The notes below the pieces were generated by a model that was not told the DNA's origin, searched no databases, and was given only the letters and a program-made list of their open reading frames with translations. Shown here one piece after another: positions 24,021 through 32,038 of a stretch of DNA of 32,916 nucleotides. The stretch covers positions 1-32,916 of the forward strand of contig JAPDIX010000024.1 in NCBI GenBank assembly GCA_029259345.1, written 5' to 3'. The number at the start of each line of letters is the position of its first letter. The first letter of the stretch is position 1. This stretch comes from Archaeoglobi archaeon (GTDB lineage Archaea; Halobacteriota; Archaeoglobi; Archaeoglobales; Archaeoglobaceae). Position numbers and translations under genes: made by a program.

Positions 24021-25018
24021 GCGAACTCAAATTTAACCCCGATCTGTGCCTAAATTGCAGTACCTACAGCTGTCTCACAAAATGCATAAACCTGAACTAC
24101 GATTTTGAGTCTGCAAGGGAAGAGAGAGTGAAAATTGCTCTGGGAGAGTATAGCAAAGTTCTTGAGGAATGTTATACATGTTACGGTTGCGAAGAATACT
24201 GTGAATTCGGAAATCATCCCTTCTACCGCATGGCTGAACTCCAAGAAAGCTTGGGTGTTAAGAAAATAGATGACGAAAACAGAAGAGCCCTTCTGCAGAG
24301 GTATGATGTTGAGGGGGAATTTATCCCAAAAAAAGTAGGAGGAAAGTTCGTCCACATCTGCCTATTTCCCGAAGTGAAAGAACTGATTAGAGGAGGACTG
24401 TTCGAAGGTTTTGAGGTGATAAGGGGGAGGCATGTCTTCTGCAACATGCTCTATCTCCATTACGGCATGATTTCAGTGGTAAAGGATAGAGCTGAGAGAA
24501 CCATAAAGAACTTGCAAAAGCTCGGTGCAGATGGAATCGTGCTCTATCACGACGAGTGCTACGCATTCTATAAATCCTTCGCTGAGGCATATGGGATCAA
24601 AGTACCCTTTAAATTCGTACATCTCTTCGATTATCTCTACAACCGGCTTAAAGACATGGAAGTGAAACCACTTGGGCTTAAGGTGGTATATCAGCGGAAC
24701 TGTTCCAACAGGTTTATCCCTGAAACGGATAAGACTCTTGACAAGATATTCGAACTGATTGGGATCGAAAGGGTGGATAGAGAGTATGACAGGGAAAGGG
24801 CATTATGCTGCGGTGCTCCATTTGTCCTCTCAAAGGAGTCAGGGAAGTTAGAGGTGCTTCAAAAGAAAAATCTCAATGATATGGCGAATTCGGGAGCAAC
24901 ACACGTGGTTTTCAATTGTCCAATGTGCTACACAACTCTGGCGGAGAGAGTTAAGGCAAAGGGATTGACACCGATAATAGTTAGTGAACTCTGCAGGATG
25001 GCAATTGGAGAGCTTTAA
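24017..25018 (+). CDS. Iron-sulfur CCG-domain protein (HdrB/HdrD- or GlpC-like)
   Basis: A 333-residue cytoplasmic redox protein. The N-terminus carries two cysteine groups: CLNCSTYSCLTKC (11-23), irregular, and CYTCYGCEEYC, a regular [4Fe-4S] motif. The rest is made of two CCG-type domains, the second clear as ALCCGAPF and FNCPMCYTTL. In heterodisulfide reductase such domains hold the active-site cluster. The first CCG repeat looks degenerate (YHDECYAFY, QRNCSNRF), so a heterodisulfide activity is not assured. It is coupled to the metallo-beta-lactamase gene by an ATGA overlap, which suggests a joint, unidentified role. It may serve as an electron acceptor for an oxidation. Confidence 0.82.
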   Translation: MSELKFNPDLCLNCSTYSCLTKCINLNYDFESAREERVKIALGEYSKVLEECYTCYGCEEYCEFGNHPFYRMAELQESLGVKKIDDENRRALLQRYDVEGEFIPKKVGGKFVHICLFPEVKELIRGGLFEGFEVIRGRHVFCNMLYLHYGMISVVKDRAERTIKNLQKLGADGIVLYHDECYAFYKSFAEAYGIKVPFKFVHLFDYLYNRLKDMEVKPLGLKVVYQRNCSNRFIPETDKTLDKIFELIGIERVDREYDRERALCCGAPFVLSKESGKLEVLQKKNLNDMANSGATHVVFNCPMCYTTLAERVKAKGLTPIIVSELCRMAIGEL

Positions 25019-25028
25019 AATAAAAAAA

Positions 25029-26441
25029 TCAAATGTCCAAGCAATCCTTAACAGCCCTCTCCTTGTCTTCAACATCCATCATAAACCTTAGAGTGATCAG
25101 TGCAGCAGACGGAGACCCTCCCCCATGAATAGCTCCAACAAAGTGTGACGATGTTGCCCAGAATTCAATGAACTTCACGATCTTCATTCTCTGCTCTGCG
25201 GTGAATTTTTCGCTTGCTTTAAGATAATTCGTTATCTTATCTCCGAGCTCCCCTGTCATATCAAATTCGGAGGGTGAGGTACCAATTGTTCCGCCTGAGA
25301 CATCTATCAGATTGATGAGGGACTTTGTGAATCCTTCGACACCTATCACTTTCCCAGCATTCGCCATGAGCGGGTTTGGCTGCCAGCTATCTTTGGCCTC
25401 ATAGCCCTTAGTTGCCGCTCCAACAGCAATTCCAAAGGCACCCTCACTCACAGCGACCATCTCCGCGATCCTCTGCTGCAAAACTGCCACACTCTCAAGC
25501 CCGTTCGCCTTCAGCATAAGACTTGCCGCTCCAGCCATAGAATCTATGAAACCTGCCTTACATGCAGCCCCAACACACCTGTGTGAAGCAGCAAAGTAGA
25601 TAAGCACGTCTCTCGCTGCCTTCAAGTCCTCAAAAACAAAAACCCTCTCCCAAGGTACAAAGACTTTATCAAAAACCACCATGCATGTTGTTCTGTCTCC
25701 ATATTTTGCATTTCCTGGCTCAAATTCCCCACCTTCTCTCTGCTTCGCCTGAACACCAGTATTCTGGATCACATACTTCACACCCTCGTCTTCAGGTGTA
25801 ACTGCAAAGACAATTGCAAATTCTTCCTCACCCTGCTTAAATGTCTGCGTGGGAAGGACAAAGTTAACGTCGGCAGCAAAAGCCCCACTCTGAGAAATTT
25901 TGGCCCCGCTGACGACTATCCCGTCCTCTCTCTTTTCGACAACATGGATAAACATTTCTCTCTGATCTGCCGGCCTTTTACTTCTGTCACCCTTAACATC
26001 TGTCAGTGCAGCCGTGCAGGAGTAGTCCTTCTTCTGAATCTCTTTAAGCAATTTTAAAAATCTCTGGTGGTAATCCGTTCCCTCTCTCTCATCCAGAGCC
26101 TTTGTTGCCGGATAAATGGCATTTATGGCATCACAACCCGTGCAGCGATAGTTGCAGGTTGCAGTTCTCTTGCTGAGCTCTCTCTGGTACTCGTATCTCG
26201 CAATAAGATCTTCAGGAGTCTTGTTTACATAATTCAGCCTGTTTACCTTCTCTCCCACAAGATCAGAGTATGGGGAGAACTCCTCTCTTGTTTTTGCAAG
26301 TTCGTAGGTGTAGGCAAAGGCATTAACAGTCGGTCTGATATTGGGGTGGTCAACAAAATTGTCGAGTTTCCTCCCAAGCACGTAAACGTCCCTCTTATAT
26401 TCTCTAAGTCGCTCGATATACTTTTCTGGAGAGCCAATCAT
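25029..26441 (-). CDS. 4-hydroxybutyryl-CoA dehydratase / HpaB family protein
   Basis: About 470 residues of the flavin fold shared by 4-hydroxyphenylacetate 3-monooxygenase and 4-hydroxybutyryl-CoA dehydratase/vinylacetyl-CoA isomerase. The dehydratase needs a [4Fe-4S] cluster held by three Cys and one His, and all four are here: CNYRC (Cys96 and Cys100), then SHRCVGAAC (His287 and Cys294), with the spacing known from the Clostridium enzyme. This favours the dehydratase over a flavin monooxygenase. Start ATG 26439-26441 follows AAGAGGTGG; the in-frame GTG 9 bases upstream lies inside that site. It is a single-gene unit. It would act in 4-hydroxybutyrate or aminobutyrate-type degradation; archaeal annotations often call it HpaA. 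Confidence 0.88.
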   Translation of the reverse strand: MIGSPEKYIERLREYKRDVYVLGRKLDNFVDHPNIRPTVNAFAYTYELAKTREEFSPYSDLVGEKVNRLNYVNKTPEDLIARYEYQRELSKRTATCNYRCTGCDAINAIYPATKALDEREGTDYHQRFLKLLKEIQKKDYSCTAALTDVKGDRSKRPADQREMFIHVVEKREDGIVVSGAKISQSGAFAADVNFVLPTQTFKQGEEEFAIVFAVTPEDEGVKYVIQNTGVQAKQREGGEFEPGNAKYGDRTTCMVVFDKVFVPWERVFVFEDLKAARDVLIYFAASHRCVGAACKAGFIDSMAGAASLMLKANGLESVAVLQQRIAEMVAVSEGAFGIAVGAATKGYEAKDSWQPNPLMANAGKVIGVEGFTKSLINLIDVSGGTIGTSPSEFDMTGELGDKITNYLKASEKFTAEQRMKIVKFIEFWATSSHFVGAIHGGGSPSAALITLRFMMDVEDKERAVKDCLDI

Positions 26442-26661
26442 CAAAACCACCTCTTTTATTTCTCATTAACACAAAATCTTTTTAAAAATTGCTATTTTGC
26501 TCCTAAAATAACTGAACTTTCGATGTCACCGGGAATGGGTCTGACCCAGTTTTTCGTAACACCAATCAATAGAGAGCATATACCACGGTTGTATGACTGA
26601 AAAGACTTTAAAAGTTCAGAGGTAAGGCTCAACATACCCTCTTGACATGGGGTGGTAGCAG
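26442..26661. promoter_or_regulatory. Divergent promoter region with a 13-base palindrome
   Basis: This gap separates the dehydratase-like gene from the ABC operon. On the minus strand TTTTTAAAAAG lies about 45 bases before the dehydratase ATG. On the plus strand GACTTTAAAAG (about 26605-26615) is a TATA candidate for the ABC operon. TGGGTCTGACCCA at 26536-26548 has perfect six-base arms around one base and is followed by five T, so it may be an operator or a small terminator. Confidence 0.4.
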
Positions 26662-28167
26662 TTGGAGACCATACTTGAAATGAGAAACATCGTAAAGAGA
26701 TTTGAGGATGTTGTTGCCAACGACCATGTTAACCTTGAAGTTAGAAAGGGAGAAATACACGGACTTCTGGGTGAGAACGGAGCTGGAAAAACCACTTTAA
26801 TGAATGTTCTTTACGGAATCTACCAGCCTGATGAGGGGGAGATAATCTTTGAGGGCAGAAAAGTGAGATTCAGGAATCCCAGAGATGCGATCTCAGCAGG
26901 TATAGGTATGGTTCACCAGCATTTCATGCTCGTGCCGAGAATGAACGTTCTCCAGAATGTAATCCTTGGCTATCGAACTCCTTCTGATCCACTGATAAAC
27001 CACAAATGGGTGGAGAGCAAGGTTGAGGAGCTATCAGAGAAATACGGGATTGACATAGCTCTGTATGAGGTTGTAATGAACCTTAGCGTCGGTGAAGAGC
27101 AGAGGGTTGAGATTCTGAAAGCTCTTTTCAGGGATGTCAAGCTCCTCATTCTGGATGAGCCCACCGCGGTTCTCACCCCTCAAGAAGTTGACAGCCTATT
27201 TTATGCCCTCAAATCTATGACGAAGAGTGGCCTAACGATCATATTTATCACACACAAGCTCAAGGAGGCTTTGAAAGTTACAGACAAAATAACGGTGCTG
27301 AGAAAAGGAAAAAATGTAGGAACAGTCATCACAGCTGAAACGAGCGAACGTGAGCTTGCAAGAATGATGGTGGGGAGAGACGTGGTGATGGATGTAGCCA
27401 AACCAGAAGTTAAGTTTGGTAAAGAGGTGCTGAGGGTTGAGGATTTATGGGTCAAAGATGATAGAGGCGGTTTTGCGGTAAAGGGTGTGAGTTTTTCCAT
27501 CAGAGAGGGTGAAATTTTTGGAATTGCAGGAGTCTCGGGCAATGGTCAGAAGGAGCTTGAGGAGGCCATAGCAGGACTCAGAACTCCTGCAAGAGGAAGA
27601 ATACTGCTCAACGGAAAGGATATCACCAGACTCGGGGTTGAAAAGAGAGAGGAGATAGCTTATGTCCCAGAAGACAGGATCGGTGTTGGTTTAGCCCCTT
27701 CCCTCTCCGTTCTCGAAAATCTGATGCTAAAGGACTTCAAAAAGTACAGAAAGGGTTTGGTGCTGGACTATGAAAAAATGGAGGATAGGGCGAAGGAACT
27801 GATAGAGGAATTCTCAGTAAAAACCCCTTCTCTCCACTCTCCTGCAAGCACACTTTCTGGCGGAAACATTCAGCGCTTGATTCTCGCAAGAGAACTTTCC
27901 AGAAGTCCAAGACTGATAATAGCATCCCAGCCCACGAGAGGGCTTGATGTTGCTGGGATAGATTACGTGAGAAGAAGGCTTGTTGAAAGTGCTGCCAAGG
28001 GGTGCGCTGTTCTTCTGATATCTGAAGATTTGGATGAAATTTTCCAGATAAGCGATAGGATTGCAGTGATATTTGAGGGAGATATTAGAGGAATTATGGA
28101 CAGAAAAGAGGCAGATTATGAGAGAGTCGGCTATTTAATGGCTGGCGGTCTGGAGGTTGCGGTATGA
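26662..28167 (+). CDS. ABC transporter ATPase, duplicated, BMP/nucleoside-type
   Basis: A 501-residue protein with two ATP-binding cassettes in tandem, as in the NupA/RbsA group that energises uptake of nucleosides or sugars. Cassette 1 (1-240) has a Walker A GENGAGKTT, a signature LSVGEEQR and a Walker B LLILDEPTAVLTP. Cassette 2 (250-500) has a degenerate Walker A GVSGNGQKE, signature LSGGNIQR and LIIASQPTRGLDV, the asymmetry usual in this family. The TTG at 26662 lies 6 bases after GGGGTGG and is the likely start; ATG 26680 is an alternative. It overlaps the first permease by ATGA. With the following genes it forms a complete importer. Confidence 0.92.
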   Translation: METILEMRNIVKRFEDVVANDHVNLEVRKGEIHGLLGENGAGKTTLMNVLYGIYQPDEGEIIFEGRKVRFRNPRDAISAGIGMVHQHFMLVPRMNVLQNVILGYRTPSDPLINHKWVESKVEELSEKYGIDIALYEVVMNLSVGEEQRVEILKALFRDVKLLILDEPTAVLTPQEVDSLFYALKSMTKSGLTIIFITHKLKEALKVTDKITVLRKGKNVGTVITAETSERELARMMVGRDVVMDVAKPEVKFGKEVLRVEDLWVKDDRGGFAVKGVSFSIREGEIFGIAGVSGNGQKELEEAIAGLRTPARGRILLNGKDITRLGVEKREEIAYVPEDRIGVGLAPSLSVLENLMLKDFKKYRKGLVLDYEKMEDRAKELIEEFSVKTPSLHSPASTLSGGNIQRLILARELSRSPRLIIASQPTRGLDVAGIDYVRRRLVESAAKGCAVLLISEDLDEIFQISDRIAVIFEGDIRGIMDRKEADYERVGYLMAGGLEVAV

Positions 28168-29168
28168 GGAGTTACTTATCACCAGTGATCTCGATACTCG
28201 CATCCCTTGCTGTTGTTGGAGTGATGCTTGCTGTTATGGGGATAAATCCTCTTGAAGCCTACATCGTGATGTTTTCTCGGTCTTTTGCATCCAGATTTGG
28301 TCTGGCTGAACTCTGTGTGAAAACAACACCACTCATCCTCACAGGCTTGGCTGTTGCAGTTCCCCTTAGGGCAGGTTTGTGGAATATCGGTGCGGAGGGG
28401 CAGCTTTACATGGGCGCTTTTGCGGCGAGTGTCGTTGCTCTCTACGTCAACTTACCGGATTTTCTTGCGATTCCCTCAATGTTAGTTGCTGGAGCCATCT
28501 TCGGCATGGGATGGGCTGCAATCCCGGCATTTTTAAAGGCAAAATTCGACCTTAACGAGATTATTTCCACTCTCCTTCTAAATTACGTGGCGATATATTG
28601 GGTAGAATATATGGTCTACGGGCCGATGAGGGGTAAGGAGGTCTACAATTTCCCCTTTACCGATCTCTTTCCAGATGCTGCAACTCTTCCAAGGTTTTTC
28701 GGCACCCGCCTTCACCTCGGCTTTTTAATTGCCATCCTCGCTGCAATCGTAATGTACCACATTCTGAAAAAGACAGAGTTCGGCTTTGCCGTACGAGTTT
28801 TAGGTGCAAATCCAAGAGCTGCTGATTATGCAGGGATAAGCAGGCAAAAAATAATTATTTGCTCTATGCTTCTCGGAGGAATGTTTGCAGGAATTGCCGG
28901 GATGATTGAGGTTAGCGGAATACAGCTGAGATTGAGGCCAGCAATCTCCACTGGATATGGATACGCAGGGATTCCTGTAGCGCTGCTTGCATCCGGAAAC
29001 CCGTTACTGGTCCTACTCTCCGCATCACTCTTTGGATTCATATATGTCGGCGGATCAGCCCTCCAAACCACTTATTCCGTTCCGGTAGCAGTAGTTTATG
29101 TTTTTCAGGCACTGATAGTGCTTTTCATCATCGGTGGACAGTCGCTTAGGAGGGGAGACCATGCTTGA
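28164..29168 (+). CDS. ABC transporter permease 1, BMP/nucleoside-type
   Basis: A 334-residue inner-membrane permease of the BPD_transp_2 family with about nine hydrophobic segments. The conserved NIGAEGQLYMGAFAA segment and the late GANPRAADYAGISRQK loop, which contacts the ATPase, are both visible. Start ATG 28164 overlaps the ATPase stop (ATGA). It pairs with the second permease to form the membrane pore. Confidence 0.92.
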   Translation: MRSYLSPVISILASLAVVGVMLAVMGINPLEAYIVMFSRSFASRFGLAELCVKTTPLILTGLAVAVPLRAGLWNIGAEGQLYMGAFAASVVALYVNLPDFLAIPSMLVAGAIFGMGWAAIPAFLKAKFDLNEIISTLLLNYVAIYWVEYMVYGPMRGKEVYNFPFTDLFPDAATLPRFFGTRLHLGFLIAILAAIVMYHILKKTEFGFAVRVLGANPRAADYAGISRQKIIICSMLLGGMFAGIAGMIEVSGIQLRLRPAISTGYGYAGIPVALLASGNPLLVLLSASLFGFIYVGGSALQTTYSVPVAVVYVFQALIVLFIIGGQSLRRGDHA

Positions 29169-30093
29169 CGTGGGATTCGTATCATCGCTCTTGGCATCCT
29201 CGATAAGAGCCGGTACGCCCTTACTCTACGCCACCCTAGGTGAAACTCTAACTGAAAGAAGCGGAATACTGAATCTTGGAGTCGAGGGGATAATGATAAC
29301 CGGAGCATTTACGGGGTTTGCGGTGAGTGTACTCACAGGCAATCCATGGCTCGGAGTGCTTTTTGCGGGATTTGCGGGTATGGCGCTGGCTTTTATTCAT
29401 GCTTTCTTTTCCGTAACCTTAAAGGCAAATCAACCCATTACAGGCCTGATGATCGTTCTTCTCGGTCTCGGAATCACAGGTTTCTTCGGAAGAAGCTATA
29501 TTGGAGAGGTAGCTGTTTATATTAATCCCATCCACATTCCGCATCTCTCCACTTTGCCCTACCTTGGAGAAATACTGTTCACCCACGATCCTCTCGCCTA
29601 CATTGCTGTAATCCTCGCTGCTGTCCTATGGTTTTTACTCTTCAAAACGAGGTATGGATTGGAGATAATTGCAACAGGAGAAAACCCGGAAGCAGCAGAT
29701 AGCGTTGGAGTTGATGTGGACAGAGTCAGATACATTTGCACGCTGATGGGGGGATTTCTGGTTGGTATTGGAGGGGCTTATCTCAGTCTCGCATACGCAA
29801 AGCTCTGGACGGAAGGGATGACTGCAGGAAGAGGGTGGATCAGTCTCGCTCTAGTCATCTTCAGCGGATGGATGCCGCAGAGGGCAGTTCTCGGAGCTTA
29901 CCTCTTCGGCGGGTTGGATGTTCTCTCATTCAAACTTCAGGCCATTGGAGTTGGTATTCCCTACCACTTCATGAAGATGGTGCCTTATGTTGTCACAATA
30001 GTCGTGCTGCTGTTCAGCGTTATAAGGAAAAGGGCAGCCTTTGGAGCGCCTGCAGCACTTGGAATACCTTATGTCAGAGGAAAGAAAGAGTAA
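29161..30093 (+). CDS. ABC transporter permease 2, BMP/nucleoside-type
   Basis: A 310-residue permease, shorter than permease 1 but of the same family, with ILNLGVEGIMITGAF near the start and the coupling-loop segment GENPEAADSVGVDVDR. I placed the start at ATG 29161 because GGAGGGGAGACC directly precedes it; a GTG nine codons upstream would lie inside permease 1. It overlaps the stop of permease 1 by eight bases, so translation is coupled. Confidence 0.92.
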   Translation: MLDVGFVSSLLASSIRAGTPLLYATLGETLTERSGILNLGVEGIMITGAFTGFAVSVLTGNPWLGVLFAGFAGMALAFIHAFFSVTLKANQPITGLMIVLLGLGITGFFGRSYIGEVAVYINPIHIPHLSTLPYLGEILFTHDPLAYIAVILAAVLWFLLFKTRYGLEIIATGENPEAADSVGVDVDRVRYICTLMGGFLVGIGGAYLSLAYAKLWTEGMTAGRGWISLALVIFSGWMPQRAVLGAYLFGGLDVLSFKLQAIGVGIPYHFMKMVPYVVTIVVLLFSVIRKRAAFGAPAALGIPYVRGKKE

Positions 30094-30124
30094 AGTTTAT
30101 TTCTTATGCCATTTGGCAGAGAAT

Positions 30125-31276
30125 ATGAAGGGTAAGTTTCTGGTTCTCATTGCGCTGGCAGTTTTGGCTGCCGGACTGTTAGCAGGATGTGCGGGCGAGG
30201 AAGGGAAGCAGGCAACAACTACCACACCCACACCTGTAAAAACAACCACTGCTGAGGGGAAAAAAGAGCTAAAAGCTGCATTCGTTTACGTAAGCCCCAT
30301 CGGAGATGCAGGGTGGACTTACAGCCACGACCTTGGGAGGCAGTATATCGAGAAGGTTTACGGAGTAGAGACTGCTTTCGCCGATAATGTTGCTGAAGGA
30401 GGAGATGATGAGAGGGTCATCAGGGAATTTGCCGAGCAGGGTTATGATGTAATCTTCACAACATCCTTCGGCTTCATGGATGCCACCATTACAGTTGCCG
30501 AAGACTTCCCCGACACGATCTTCGAGCACTGCAGTGGTTACAAGACCGCTGAGAATGTGGGGACTTACTTCGGCAGGATGTATCAGGCAAGATATCTGAG
30601 CGGTATGGTGGCAGGAGCGATGACGGAGACGAATAAAATTGGCTATGTTGCAGCAGTTCCAATTCCGGAGGTCATCAGAGGAATAAATGCTTTCGCTCTC
30701 GGTGTCAAGAAAGTGAATCCAGAAGCTAAGGTTTACGTTGTCTGGACGGGAACTTGGTATGACCCCGGTGATGAGAAGGATGCAGCAATTAGCCTGATCG
30801 ATGAAGGCTGTGACGTTATTGCTCAGCATCAGGACTCTCCAGCAGCGCAGCAGGCAGCAGAAGAGAGGGGAGTTTACTCCATAGGCTACCACACCGACAT
30901 GTCCAAGTTTGCACCCAATGCCCACCTCACGTCTGCAGTTTGGAACTGGAGTGTGATTTACTCCTACATCATTGAGCAGGTGATGCAGGGAACGTGGAAG
31001 AGTGAACAAATCTGGTGGGGCATAGACAAAGGTGTTGTTGGCCTTGCACCATTCAACGATGCTGTTCCAGAAGACGTGAGAAAGATTGTCGAAGAGGAGA
31101 AGCAGAAGTATATAAACGGAGAGGTTCCGGAGCAGTATCCATTTGTAGGCCCGATCTACGACCAGCAGGGAAATCTTGTGAAGGCTGAAGGAGAGGTCAT
31201 GACAGACGAAGAATTGCTTTCAATGAGCTTCTTTGTTGACAACGTCGTGGGAGAAATTCCCGCGGCTTCTAAATAA
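30125..31276 (+). CDS. BMP-family substrate-binding lipoprotein
   Basis: The extracellular receptor of the ABC importer. Residues 1-21 are a signal peptide with a lipobox (LLAGC, Cys22). A Thr/Pro-rich linker of about 25 residues (TTTTPTPVKTTT) follows, as is common in archaeal surface proteins and probably glycosylated. The BMP fold then starts at ELKAAFVYVSPIGDAGWTY and runs to residue 383. BMP receptors usually bind nucleosides; in some relatives the ligand is not a nucleoside, so guanosine or adenosine is only the default guess. ATG 30125 is chosen because the signal peptide starts there; 28 further in-frame codons upstream look non-coding. The gene lies 31 bases after permease 2. Confidence 0.92.
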   Translation: MKGKFLVLIALAVLAAGLLAGCAGEEGKQATTTTPTPVKTTTAEGKKELKAAFVYVSPIGDAGWTYSHDLGRQYIEKVYGVETAFADNVAEGGDDERVIREFAEQGYDVIFTTSFGFMDATITVAEDFPDTIFEHCSGYKTAENVGTYFGRMYQARYLSGMVAGAMTETNKIGYVAAVPIPEVIRGINAFALGVKKVNPEAKVYVVWTGTWYDPGDEKDAAISLIDEGCDVIAQHQDSPAAQQAAEERGVYSIGYHTDMSKFAPNAHLTSAVWNWSVIYSYIIEQVMQGTWKSEQIWWGIDKGVVGLAPFNDAVPEDVRKIVEEEKQKYINGEVPEQYPFVGPIYDQQGNLVKAEGEVMTDEELLSMSFFVDNVVGEIPAASK

Positions 31277-31301
31277 TTTTTTAACACATTTTTAAAAAAT
31301 T
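31275..31301. terminator. Bidirectional terminator between the ABC and fwd operons
   Basis: AATTTTTTAA (31275-31284) and TTAAAAAATT (31292-31301) are exact reverse complements around a 7-base spacer. The element provides a six-T run on each strand and lies between convergent genes. It overlaps the last two bases of the lipoprotein stop codon. Confidence 0.6.
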
Positions 31302-31320
31302 AGATAGTAGCTTTTGACTC

Positions 31321-32034
31321 TTAGAGTTTTCTAACTGTTCCTTCCCCCTTTACAATCACGTCTCCGACCCAAGCATCCTCCTGCTTTACAAAGGTGGGCA
31401 TTAGCTCGAAGTCTCCGCCGATCTTTATCTCTCCAGCTTTCATGTCTCCTCCGACGAATCCGCAGTTTCCGTGAATGATTATTGTTCCTCCCTTCATCTC
31501 AGTGCCAATGAAATCTCCAGCATTTCCCTTAATTTCTATTTCCCCGCCGGCCATCTTCTCTCCAATGTAGTTTCCGGCGTTGCCCTCAATGGTGATTTTT
31601 CCACCACTCATTCCGGTAGCATCGCCGTAGTAGGCGCAGCCCACCAAGTTTGCGGCATTTCCTTTGACCACTATCTCTCCGTCCTTCATCTCTGCCCCAA
31701 GCCAGTCGTCCGCATTGCCCTCAATGACTATTTTGCCACCAGCCATGTATGCTCCACAGTTCGCTCCAACACTGCCTTTGACCACTATCTCTCCATCGCT
31801 CATCCTGCATCCAATCCACTTCACCCTGCTGAAGTCCCCTTCAAGGACGAGTTTCTTGTCGTCTCCCTCCTTTGTTACCTCAAAGAGCTCTCCCAGCTCG
31901 ACTACGTCTTTCCCATAGTACACCTTGAACTTCTTGATCTCTTCCACGTCCTTCTCTGCCAAGTCTGGTGTGAGTTCTGCCTCAACCGTCACAACAAACT
32001 CCGTCTTGGGTTTTATGATGATCACCTTTACCAC
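31321..32034 (-). CDS. fwdC: Formylmethanofuran dehydrogenase subunit C
   Basis: Part of the tungsten/molybdenum enzyme complex that interconverts formylmethanofuran and CO2 + methanofuran, the last oxidative step of the C1 pathway in this kind of archaeon. The 237 residues contain the right-handed beta-helix of the family. About seven rungs repeat the pattern GGEI-hydrophobic-I-GNAG-x-x-x-G, for example GGKIVIEGNADDWLGAEM and GGEIEIKGNAGDFIGTEM, from about residue 75 to 205. GTG at 32032-32034 begins 4 bases after the fwdA stop. A GTG three codons in, at 32025, is better spaced from GAGGGGGTGG and may be the true start. Confidence 0.95.
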   Translation of the reverse strand: MVKVIIIKPKTEFVVTVEAELTPDLAEKDVEEIKKFKVYYGKDVVELGELFEVTKEGDDKKLVLEGDFSRVKWIGCRMSDGEIVVKGSVGANCGAYMAGGKIVIEGNADDWLGAEMKDGEIVVKGNAANLVGCAYYGDATGMSGGKITIEGNAGNYIGEKMAGGEIEIKGNAGDFIGTEMKGGTIIIHGNCGFVGGDMKAGEIKIGGDFELMPTFVKQEDAWVGDVIVKGEGTVRKL

Positions 32035-32038
32035 CCCC

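Noticed and set aside
30269-31009. 246-codon minus-strand frame inside the lipoprotein gene
   Set aside because: Antisense shadow of a well-supported BMP lipoprotein; composition unlike real proteins in the window.
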